Shown here: in pieces, positions 1-11,520 of the stretch
Numbering within the stretch: the stretch's first letter is position 1
How the letters are laid out: every line of letters begins with the position of its first letter
Source of the DNA: Chrysomallon squamiferum
Lineage: Eukaryota; Mollusca; Gastropoda; Neomphalida; Peltospiridae
Direction of reading: 5' to 3'
Length of the DNA stretch: 62,500 nt
NCBI GenBank assembly: GCA_012295275.1
Contig: CM022675.1
Coordinates: forward strand, 15,081,963 to 15,144,462
Translations under genes and position numbers: made by a program
Notes under the pieces: model-generated
Database searches by the model: none
What the model saw: only the letters and a program-made list of their open reading frames with translations
What the model was told of the DNA's origin: nothing

Positions 1-743
1 AGTCTGTTTTATTTGTCTGTTTATTCATTCATTCATTTACTTATTTAATTTATTTATTTATTTATTTATTATTTTCTTCTTTTTGTTGTTTATATGTATC
101 AAATAATAGTTTATTGTTTTATTATAAATTATAATATTCTGGCACAATTTAAAAATAATCTGATATGAGTGTTTTGGGGTTTCTTTTTTAAAAAATCAAA
201 AAAAATCTAGAAATCAATGAAGACACGCAATCTGTCGTTTCCGGCACGCACGGAACCCCGGGTGTTTAGGTCACGTGAACACCTGAACGGATAACACTGT
301 TTCATTGTGACTAGATTGTCGCCTTCAAACGGTTCTTGTTCAAGATGTTATTCGATTCGACGATGTAAATCAAAGATGGCGTAGCCACCTCTGCTCAGTT
401 TCCTCGACATATCTAAAGTATCGTGAGAGGCTATCAAATATTACTGTCAGACACGGGTATAGATAGCTGTTGTTTTTATCGCGATAACAACGAACTAATT
501 GTAGTGTTACTTCATATCACTCCCAACATCTTAATTTGACCAAATGGTTGCTGGCTCTTCTTTTTCACTGTATTGCAGAAACTGATATTATGAAAGAAGA
601 TACAGAAAAAAATAAAATAAAAAAGTATTTAACCAATGTATGCCCATAGTTTTGTGTGGCTTAGTGTATACAAATTTTGTTACTTAATTTTTGTACTATG
701 TATGTTGTCATTTCTTCAACAATAGCATCAACAAAAACAACAA

Positions 744-825
<82 letters not shown>

Positions 826-1599
826 CTGACGATGATAGTGGTGTTATGATAATTCACTGTCAATTACAGTGATATATTACCTAAATCTAAATACACGTGG
901 GTGGTATGTGTATCATTATCAGTGTTAAATATGTCTTCAGCGTCGTCGTAGTTGACCCGGGTGTCCAGTACCATCAGCCGGGTGGCAACCAATTCATTGA
1001 GATTTATTTACAGCCTGGACAATGATTTCTATGTCACGTGGTTTCATTTTCTCAATGAATGTTTTCTACCTGTCAAACGCTACACATGTAACCTAATTTA
1101 AAGTAATACATTGACGTGAAACTCGATCAACATCGGTGATATCAGAGAGTTACGCTTCAGTGAGTTTTGCTCTGATGAAACGTTCCTAATGTTCTTTAAA
1201 CATGGCTTATAGAGTAGCAGAAGAAGAATTATTATTACAGATTGAAGTAATAATTAAAAATGATACGATTTTGTAATATAATGAAACTAACAACATAACG
1301 ATATTAAGAAAAATACAGAAAGAAACCTATTTTCTCTAGAGTTAATACAGAAATGAATTAAAATGTATTATACAGAATTTTGCTTAGAGTAAAACATTTT
1401 GTTTTAAACTGTAGTTATACTTCAATAGCTCTTTGATAATCACATAGACAGGTGAAAACGTACTTGACCTTTTAAAAACCAGTTCGGTTACAGGGAATGG
1501 GAAAAGACAAATTCGCGAATAATATAATTAGAAGCGAAATTAAAGTTTTCTAAAACATTAAAATATTTAACCTAACTATTGGAAACGTAAGTAAATATA

Positions 1600-1653
<54 letters not shown>

Positions 1654-1715
1654 CCTATTTAACCTCTGAAAAACAGAATAAAAATTAAAAAATAATAATA
1701 ATAATAATAATAATT

Positions 1716-1748
<33 letters not shown>

Positions 1749-2730
1749 GCAGTAGTACCAATAATAATGAATAAATGAATAAATAATAAATAAATAAATA
1801 AATAAGTAAATAAATAAATAAATTAAAATAAAATAAAATAAAATAGGATAAAATAAGTATTCAGAAATGATAACAAATATAAATCTACGAATACTTCAAA
1901 AAATACCAATAAATAGGCAGTGTTTGTCCTTCATTATATGTAAGAAACCTAAAATAATCTTTCTTTTTTCAAAATATTCGTCAATAAACTCATAACTCAA
2001 TTTATTTTATATATATATATAAATATATATAATTCATTTTTAATTTATTTATCAAATTCCGTTTTCTTGTAAATATGAGTATTTAATGACACTTAATATT
2101 TTCTAAAATTACAGTGTGTAACCAAACTCTTCCTTAAACTCTAGCTTATTGGATGCTGGAATTGATGTTTGTAATGAAAAATGTGAAAGGCATTGCCGAG
2201 GTCTTCTGGTACATACTTCACATTTATTTGCCACATTTACAACATTTTAATCCGTCTGCTGTGCAACGATTTTTCTTGGAGTTTAAGTCTGTCTGGAAAG
2301 AAAACATTTGGTGAGTGATGTCATGCTGCGCATAAACCAGAACAAATAACCAGGTTAATTTATATCTCAGTTTCATTCATTATTATTTTTATTTCTCTCA
2401 ACTGTCGAGACGACTACACACTTTGTTGTTGCTACATGCTTGAGTACATTAATATTTATAAATAAATAAATAACATATGTACATGCATACGCTCAAGCAT
2501 ATACATACATACATACATACATACATTATATATACAGATACTTTCATATATATATACACGCACTTAAGTACATACATACACGCATACATATTTACACACA
2601 TACGTTCGAACATACATACAGATACATACAGATACACACACATACATACATAGCATACATAGCACACAAAACACATACACACATGAATAACACACGAAAC
2701 ACGTGCATACATGCTTACACGCATAGATAA

Positions 2731-2763
<33 letters not shown>

Positions 2764-3185
2764 GGGACACACATTCATATAATTGTGTTATGCACTGTGC
2801 TTGTCACGTGTTTTTAAAATTATTCTGTTTCATTCCAGAAATATTTTTATCACTGTATTGTATTGATAAAAACACTCAAGTGGAGTAATTCACAGTTCAG
2901 TTAGGACAAAGCTATAAGAGTGACAGTTTAACTAGATATAGCTTTGTTGTACACAGATTAACGTTATTGCTGTCTAAGATTGGTATCACTCAGTAGGATT
3001 AGCACTCGGCTGGAGAGTTATTCTACTTTCATCACAACACTTGTAGATTGGTGTTGATAATATTCGTCAATATATTATGGAAGATTTTGATATTCATGAA
3101 ACAATCACTATGTACATAGAATGATGCTAATGATGACATTGACGATGAGAAATTAATGAACATGACGAGACTTTTTTTCCTTCAG
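1..3185. other. gene-free 5' flank, first segment
   Basis: No gene is recognised. A GC-richer island at 220-440 carries CACGTG (272-277), CACCTG (280-285) and AAGATGGCG (373-381, YY1 type). Simple repeats are (ACT)n(AAT)n at 745-822, a compound (AAT)n/(AAAT)n/(AAAAT)n tract at 1600-1850, and (CATA)n/(CA)n/(TA)n at 2495-2762. Open frames over these are repeat translations. Confidence 0.7.
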
Positions 3186-3189
3186 CAGA

Positions 3190-3412
3190 CTGTAACGTAG
3201 ATAATGTTGTGAATAATTCAGCTATCAATAACGTAGATAATGTAAATAATTCAGCTGTCAGGAACGTAGATAATGTTTGAATAATTCAGCTGTCAGGAAT
3301 GTAGACAATGTTGTGAATAATTCAGCTGTCAGTAACGTAAATAATGTTTTGAATAATTCAGCTGTCAGGAACGTAGAAAATGTTGTGAATAATTCAGCTT
3401 TCAGTAGCGGAT
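3190..3412 (+). repeat. 36-bp minisatellite, about six copies
   Basis: Units of the form AACGTAGATAATGTTGTG plus AATAATTCAGCTGTCAGG repeat head to tail with 1-3 base indels. Part of it reads as a 12-residue repeat (NNSAVRNVDNVV) in one frame, but the early copies are frameshifted, so coding is unlikely. Confidence 0.85.
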
Positions 3413-5453
3413 ATACAAATGATAATATTAATATTTCAAATGAATATAGCGTGCAGTTCCTATATACAATAATTATTCATTATTTCGTATTCCTGATAAC
3501 GTGAAAAAATACACCTGAACCGAAAGAATTCTAGATATAATTTCCAACCACTTCGTTGTAATTAGTTTAGCCTTATAAAAATATCGTGTACTTTTCAAAC
3601 ATAATAAATTAGTACATTTTGTCAATGTATCATTACAATTGCTTCAAATCTGCTGACTAAAATCAACCCTAAACCTAAATCCGACTCTGGCTTTTTTCAT
3701 CATTTTCAGGAATAGTCTAACTTTAGAGGGAAATCACGTCTGACGCTTGTCCCGGGTTACAAAATCAATTGTTAAGTTAAGAATGTACATATATCCATGT
3801 TCAGTGTAAAGAACTGAAGAATTTTGTTTGTATATATTTTCTTAGAGAAGCGGATCAGTCTAAGCGCTATTTAGTTTACATTATTAACTGACATAAAAAT
3901 ATTTCTGTGAAGTTAATGTATTGTCTAATACACAGTCGAAATATTTATGTAATATCGCTTTGTTTTTCCTATTTCTAAACATATGTTTGAAAATTTGTGC
4001 TAAGCAAATGATTTTATTTTAATATTCCCAGGTATTTTTAAATTTCAGTAAAATATCCCTCAAAAAGATTTATTGCTAGAATTAAAATGTAAAGTGAAGA
4101 ATTACAAACAAGAAGAAAATCTGCATATAGTTAACACTGACTTTCCCTTTCTATTCAATGATACTCGTTCAATTTCACAAATCAAAGAGTTTAGAAGAAA
4201 TTAATCGAGGCTTGCAGACAAATAAACTCCATATATTGGTAATTCTTATAAAGCAAATTCAATCAGACGGCATGTTTACACGGATCTGGTCACGTTGTGG
4301 TGCACACTATTCCACCTACTCGAGTCCCTACGGGCCTGTCGTCTTTCTTTACAGTCTGAGAGTTGCCAGATCATTTCTGCGATGGAGCGACTAGCTGAAA
4401 AGATGGCTGTAAATTGGCCATTCCTCTGAGAGAAGACCGTCCAGAGAGGGCAATGGATTTCTTGTTTTCTCGCAGAATGGAATTTGCTTGCAGGTGACTC
4501 AGGCATGAAATGAGTATGTTTGGCTGCAAAACAATGAGATGAAAACTGGTTCTGAACTATTCCGCCGTCAATTCTCGAAGAGGTTTTTACTTCTTACAAT
4601 CTATTTGTCACAGTTAATAGATATATACGTACGCAGGACATGTTATAGACAAAATATGATATTATTCATAAATATACAGCAAAATGCACCAGAAGTGTGA
4701 CAGTCTGTTTCAAAGATTATCTGTTGAATATCGGCCAATTCAAGGGACATAACTTGCTAGACGGCATCATTCTTTGAAAGATATTAAACCATTCTCTGAC
4801 CCTGTCCTAAAGATGCTGGCTACTAAACTTTCTCAACTGTTTGTTGACTGCGAATTCGATGTCAAATTAAATCGTTAGAATTGCCGGAAAAAGAGATAAA
4901 ATTCTGACTCAGTCAGGCTTGTAACCTTGATTTTCTTTTCTGCACGGCAACCCACGCGTGAGACTAATATAAATGTCTCCACGAAATGACATCAGATTGG
5001 TTTCCCTATCTCCATATCGACAGACGTTTTTTTAAATCTTCACCTATTTTCAAAGTGAAACTTCAGCTTTATACCTGTCAGTGAAACAAAGGTAAGGATA
5101 TTTGCTAATTATATATACAAATTTGCCAATAAGTATAAAAATTATATAGGCAGCAGAAAAGGTGAATAGTTATTTAATTTTGTCAGTATTATTTATTTAA
5201 AAATAATTTTTAAAAATATAGCTAAGAATTATTTGTTTGTCAATTTGAAATAAAAAAATTACTTCAAAATGCTATTATTTATCTATTCGTGATAAAATGA
5301 AAAAAAAAGAAAAACGATCAGTTTAATGTTCAAAAGTGAACATATTAATTTTTTTCTGCCTTTTATTTCATCAGTTTCAAACCTGAATAAAATCTTAAAT
5401 GATATCATTTAAATTAAATCTCACAATATAAAATAGTTCGCCATTATTTCAGT
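3413..5453. other. gene-free stretch with one GC-richer island
   Basis: No gene or long repeat is seen. The island at 4260-4520 contains a forkhead-like TGTTTACA and is open in several frames on both strands with no recognisable protein. It may be a conserved non-coding element or an eroded mobile element. Confidence 0.5.
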
Positions 5454-5454
5454 A

Positions 5455-5718
<264 letters not shown>

Positions 5719-6397
5719 ACAATTTGGTCTGTTCAAATTTACAAAATGAGGTATGGGGAAATAACATTAAAGCTCTATGGCTAGCCACATCAGCCTTTAA
5801 TAATACAGCAGGTGAAGATAATCCTTGTAATTACCACACGAGTCTGGCAAACAGTTGCAATAGACACCAGTTATTTTAACCCAGACATTCTAAAACTAGG
5901 TTTACTTATAATCAATAAGTGCTATATATAAAAGCAATCAAACGATATAAATAAGTGGAATGTGTGAAAGAAATCCAAATCGGTCTCCTCCGCTAGAGCC
6001 GACTGATCTTTTGCCGACGGGGAGAGCGAGTAAAGAGTGTCATCATGACCCACTGTTATTTGAATGACAAAATATCGTGTACTGATGTTGTTTTGACGAG
6101 TTTTACTGATATAAAAGTTATACCTATTCATGTAGTTTTACTGATGTGACAGAGTAATACGTACTCATTTCATTTTGACTGTTTTAATGCTGTGCAAAAT
6201 AAAGCATATTCAAATTATTTAAATAATGATATTACTTATTATCTGTGTTACAGAAGGTATAATATTATTATTAATATATATATATATATATATAAAAGAA
6301 TAAATAAATAAATAATCAGATTTTCCTGTTTTAACATATCCATATATATGCGGACTTAAAACCATTAGTATAATACATAAAACATCTGGAGAATAAA

Positions 6398-6452
<55 letters not shown>

Positions 6453-7569
6453 AAAATAAGAATATAGAAAAACAAAGAAATATATAAAATTTCAAACTGA
6501 CATTGCTCAGAAGCCTTACGAGCTAAATTTATCGTGACAATCAATAAAGGACAGCCTGTATAAATACAATTTTGTGTCATATTTTAACTTTTACTTAGAA
6601 AGTGCTGTAGCTTAATTCTTATGCTTTTATTGATACGCACAACGTCCTCTGCCAAAGTCCGCGAAAGGCCATGGTTTGCTTTCTATCGGTCTCATCCTCT
6701 GTGTGAAGATGCACATAAAATATCCGTTTAATCTAATCAATGAAAGTTACTCAGTCTCGGTGGTCTCTTGGGATCATAATTACACAAAACGATATGTTTT
6801 AACGATGTGTAATACGCATTCATTAATTATGTGTTAAAATATATTTTACATCAAATAAACGTTAATAATGAACTCGTCTGAGATATCTAAAGAAGTATTC
6901 AATGAATATTTTAGATTTTATAAAGGCAGTCTTCAGTTTTAAAATCTCATCGTTAGCCCAGAATCTATATTTCTGGACGTGCTTTTCTTCATAAACAGTT
7001 CATAATTTATTTTAACTCTGAGTTACTGTCCAGTCTCCAGACATAAATGTTATTTTGGTAGATAGCCTGCAAGTAATGACGTTTATTTTGAAATAGCAGC
7101 CATACGTTAATATTAGCACCACATTTGTAATTTAATCTCACACAGAAACCAAAATAGAGTCTGATGAATTCAAATTAGCATTTCTGGAAGTATCAAGCGA
7201 CAGAGACATTCTTGAGAAAAGCGACGTGAGTTATGTTCTAGTCAATCCAACATAATCAATTTATCTGTCTCACGGGTCAGTCCAACTCTTCTGATCAGAC
7301 AATTTACACGTCTGGTAATATTTGTTAGACTAGCGACAGAAGAATACAGAAGGCAAATTTCTGTATGTTTAGGACGTTGAGTTTCAGTGATGTTTTAAAT
7401 TTATTTTTGCACGAGCGCACACACACATACATATATAACATACATACACATACATACACACAAACAAATACACATGCATACATCTCCATTACTTCTTTTT
7501 AACAAGTAAGTATGCATAACAAGAAAGACTTTGCGACCTGTAAATCTTATTATATGTCTATTTAGTCAT
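5719..7569. other. gene-free stretch
   Basis: It holds (TA)n at 6274-6294 and a run of about 50 A at 6400-6450 preceded by AATAAAAT, possibly a retroposon tail although no element body is recognised. (CA)n-like sequence lies at 7418-7470. Nothing else is identified. Confidence 0.6.
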
Positions 7570-8255
7570 TAAAAATACTTCTGGACAACCAGTAATTCTG
7601 TATAATCAGTACATCTATGTAATTAGAAAATTTACCGGACCAATTATTCGGACTCCTTGCGGCCTGATGATCCGGATTTCTGGATTTTCCAGTTTTCTGG
7701 TAGCAAGGCATCTAAACACGTAAATAATTAGACACAAACATTTTAAAATTAAAAACATCAAGAAAACTGACGTTACACAACTCTGGCGACTCGACACGTA
7801 AACAATGCGGCGAGTGAATGAACGCCACGCGGCTTGAAAGAGTAGTTCCGGCCAGCTGAGGACAACACTCGAGCGAGCGAACTATGAAAATAGCGTCTGG
7901 AAAACTTCCGGTTTTCTGGTCTTTCCGGATTTCAGGACGCCGGATAACGGGTCCGGTACCTGTAGTAAGTAATTCTATATATCTGTTTAGCCAGTATTTC
8001 TGCATATCTGTATACTGTATAACAAGTAAATTTGTAAAGCTAGTAATTGTGTATAACCAGTAAATCTATATGATATTAAATCTGTATAACTAGTAATTCT
8101 ATATAACTAGTAAATCTGTATAACCGATAATTCTGTGTGATAATTAATTTTGTTTAACCAGTAAATCTGTATAACCAGTAAATCTATGTAACCAGTAAAT
8201 CTGTGTAACCAGTAAATCTATGTAACCAGTAAATCTGTGTAACCAGTAATTTCTA
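7570..8255 (+). repeat. ~17-bp minisatellite interrupted by the MITE
   Basis: Degenerate units of the form AAATCTGTGTAACCAGT run from about 7570 to 7621 and from 7963 to 8255; the best copies are at 8158-8250. The array is split by the element at 7622-7962, and removing it rejoins two array halves in register. Confidence 0.8.
7622..7962. mobile_element. pogo/Tigger-like MITE (non-autonomous DNA transposon remnant)
   Basis: Imperfect terminal inverted repeats are visible: TACCGGACCAATTATTCGGA at 7633 and, reading the other strand inward from 7958, TACCGGACCCGTTATCCGGC; about 19 of the first 24 positions match. The right end reads CAG inward and is followed by TA, the pogo/Tc1-mariner target. 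Internally TCCGGATTTC-type blocks recur, as in Tigger termini. There is no transposase; frames inside are open by chance. The left end is degraded, so its exact boundary (7622-7629) is uncertain. Confidence 0.6.
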
Positions 8256-8423
8256 TAATAAACGTGTCAGATCAATAACCTGAGCTGGTAGGTCGCAGTC
8301 TGTCTAGCACTAAGCTCAGACAGAGAACAGCTACAAACAGTTTTGTGAATAACATCAGTCTGCTGTGACAGAATGAAAACAACTCAGAATGTTTTTTTTC
8401 TAAAACGTCCATGATAGAAAATG

Positions 8424-8425
8424 TG

Positions 8426-8471
<46 letters not shown>
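8424..8471 (+). repeat. (TG)n microsatellite
   Basis: About 24 TG units without interruption apart from the first few bases. Confidence 0.95.
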
Positions 8472-8475
<4 letters not shown>

Positions 8476-11149
8476 AATTGTGAAACAAATTCAGATGTAG
8501 TCAGTCAATCTTTTGAAGGTCGATCTTCTGTTTTGAAATAAAGTAGTTTGTTAGTAATATAAATAAATCTAATATGCATACAGTCTAACATACAAAAACC
8601 CAAATAAATTCAAATTGCCGCAGTCCTTTTCACTACCAACATAGCGTATCATTATTTACTGTTATTTATTCTTAGTAAATGAACCACATTGTTTAGGGGT
8701 TATCATTATTTAGCAGTTAAATACATTTCTGTAATTACGTCTGTTCAGAAATGATGATTTCGATTCATTCAGTTACAAATCAACATTAGTTAATAACTAC
8801 ACTCGCATCTGGTGCGGCGATTAACTGACAATAACTCTTTCACACTGATTAAGGCTCAGTGGTCACAGTCGTTAGACAGGACTAAACTGTTTGATGCGAC
8901 GCACATCAAACCAAACATTCTGAAAGTGTTTGAATATATAAACTAAGACAACATTGGTACAGATACTATTCGGAAGAAAAATATAACAGAACTTTTTTTT
9001 CTTTATTTTATTATCTTCTTTCTTTATTACTATTTTTGTAAAAAAGGGAGAAAAAATAATATAAAAGTAAAATGTTACTATTGTCAAAATTCATCACTGG
9101 TTTCAATATAATAAAAATCGTAAAAATAACTCTTCTGTGAGATAATTGTTAATTAATCATTTTAAAAAGTCACCTCCTCATAATAATACTGTCAGGTAAG
9201 ACAAAAGGCAGATTTTGACAGAAATGCAGATTTGGAACTCGTTTACAGTCTGCTAAAAAACAAAACAACAACCTATGCTATGCAGTTCAAATACATTAAT
9301 TAAACACTATATCAAATCTAGAGATAAATTTAAAACAGAGAATAAATGACCCTTAAAAAAAGTTTGTTCCACCCATGTTATATTTCAACAATAATTTCTA
9401 AAACGCCCTAAGGTTCATTAAGACGCACTGGTATGATTTGAATTACATGCTGTTAAAGATGCTATCTTGCTCTCGGTTTGTTACTTTAGTTCTACGCTGG
9501 GGTGTCATTAAACATGTAAGATCAGTTATATCTGTCGTGATAATTACTGAGGTGTAATAAACACATTATCAACATCTGTCAGATAGTACTGACTGCACGC
9601 GTGTCCTGGCATAATTCCTACAATAAAAATCACACGAGTGAAGTAAAATACATCTATGACACACCCGCAATAAATCTTTTTGATTTAAAAATTTTACTAA
9701 TAAATTGTACTTTGACAAGAATTATTCATTCAAAAATCTTAATATGCTGTTTTGTAACTTGTTCTTGTATTTCAAGTCTGTTTTACACATTCATATCTTC
9801 ACCGATTAATAGGTGACAAAAAAATGGATTTTCAAAGGCAAATAATAATATTAATAATAATACTGATAATAAAAGCAACAATAACAACAACAACAACAAA
9901 AATAGTAATAATAATAATAATTATAATAATAACAATAAAGAGGGAAAAATCTAATTTGCTCGCAATTAATCGAGGCGTGTTTAAAGATGACTAAACGAGG
10001 CGAGACTAGTTACGTGACTGGTAACACACACCGTATCACAGCATAGTTTGACCACTGGACCGAAACATGGAATAAAGTTGTCAGAATTATCGACATTGGA
10101 AATCTTAATACGCCAGATACACTATACCCTTGATTTGACTGTCCATGGCTGACGTGCTTAAGTAGCGAAACATCAGTCTAATTACACCAGAAGTCGCCAC
10201 TGCATCGCGGTGTTGTAGAGCAGACAAACTGTCAAATGCAACTCTAGATTGTTAGCCGAGCTAATTACCCGTATTGGTTTCCCTTACCTACCTTAACCCC
10301 CTGGACTACTTCTTAGCAGGGATTTGACAACTTCAAAGGCTTCTCATAAAGAATATCTCCAAGATCCTTCTCCTAAAGCAATACATATACTCTAGTTAGC
10401 GATAGATTTACGTGATACTCACTAAATAACCGAAAGGACGGACCCATGCATTCTTGCGTTGATAAATCGCAGAATTTACATCTTGAATTCTTTCTCAGCT
10501 GTCATAACTCTTGTCTTTAGCCTAACCAAATCACTTTGAGCTCGCATGGATAGTGAAATTTAGTGTTTTCGAGTTAAAGTTGAAACTGATAACACTTTGT
10601 TAATCATGGAGATACTCTCTCAACATTCCCATCCATTTAGTAATTCCTACCAACCCTGTAATAGTCCTGGTAAGGCAAAATCTAAACCTGTCAACTTTAA
10701 AATAATGCTCAGAATCTACAGACATTCTGCATTTAAAATTCCTTTCCAGTATGTAATAAAAATTATATAAATATTTAGATACTGACGATTACTAGTTAAC
10801 TGAATGGAATTGTATTCTGCATAACATGCGAAACAAAAAGTAATTATAGCTAAGTTGTTTTAAAAAAAACACCCACAAAACAACCTTTGAAATCATAAGA
10901 TATTTGTATTTTAAACAGTGAACGATGAAAATGTTATTAGTAGACAAAGGTTTTGGTTAAGGTTAGGCATTTGCTCTTGCTTTTGTCAACCTGTTATGGA
11001 CATTTTTTCCCATTATAATCTGAACGAAGGATAATACTAACAAATCAGAAAATGTCGAGAAATAACATTTTATTTACGATATTTGTATAATCAAAAAAAA
11101 AAAAAAAAAGAAAAAAGAAGAAAAAAGTTATAACCCTAGATTCATCGGG
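8472..11149. other. gene-free stretch
   Basis: Apart from AAT/CAA-rich sequence at 9838-9950 and an A-rich run at 11092-11130, it is moderately complex sequence without a recognisable gene. The 9950-10600 part is low in repeats. Confidence 0.55.
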
Positions 11150-11520
11150 TATTAATTGTCGCATGACGCTGTTGACAACAGTTACATATGTAATAATAAT
11201 CCTCTTCTTGGGATGTCATCACGTGGTCACAGACATCTTGCAGTGTGTAAATGTTGTGTACCTTGTGCGCACGTCCTCGTCGCCTCACTCAGTTTGTTTG
11301 CAAGGACATCAGTTCAGTTATGCCTTCAAAGAATGCACCCCACTGCGTTGCGCCATCTTGTGGAAATCTCAGCGACACATATCCGACAACAGCAACCTGG
11401 CAACACGACGTACGGCAGACAAGAGAATTCTGTTGGGCGCCATTTATCTTGTCAACTTTGATAACGTCACACATACCAAAGATGTAAAAACATGGCTGAT
11501 GGGCTAATAGTTTGGGCAGG
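11150..11520. promoter_or_regulatory. GC-richer island with CTCF-like site
   Basis: A 370-bp low-repeat block. GCGCCATCTTGTGG at 11350-11363 agrees with the bilaterian CTCF consensus at 13 of 14 positions, and GGCGCCAT follows at 11438. Frames are open on both strands; the longest (from ATG 11163, 114 codons) begins with a hydrophobic stretch but has no recognisable domain and a poor start context. A regulatory or insulator role is only suggested. Confidence 0.3.

Noticed and set aside
897-905. Gli-like site TGGGTGGTA (also TGGGTGGTT near 44115)
   Set aside because: Single 8/9 matches are expected by chance in this length and are not clustered.
2985-3060. tRNA-like sequence (CACTCAGTAGGATTAGCACTCGGCT)
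   Set aside because: It resembles an A-box region but no B box (GGTTCGAATCC type) or acceptor stem follows; at most a SINE relic.
6400-6450. Poly(A) tail of a processed retrocopy
   Set aside because: AATAAAAT precedes about 50 A, but no gene-derived body or target-site duplication could be recognised upstream.
8848-8885. tRNA-like GGCTCAGTGGTCACAGTCG
   Set aside because: Same reason: no B box or cloverleaf can be completed.
11163-11507. Possible small secreted Cys-containing protein
   Set aside because: The N-terminus is hydrophobic, but the start context is weak, other frames on both strands are equally open, and no family is recognised; kept as a regulatory-type island.
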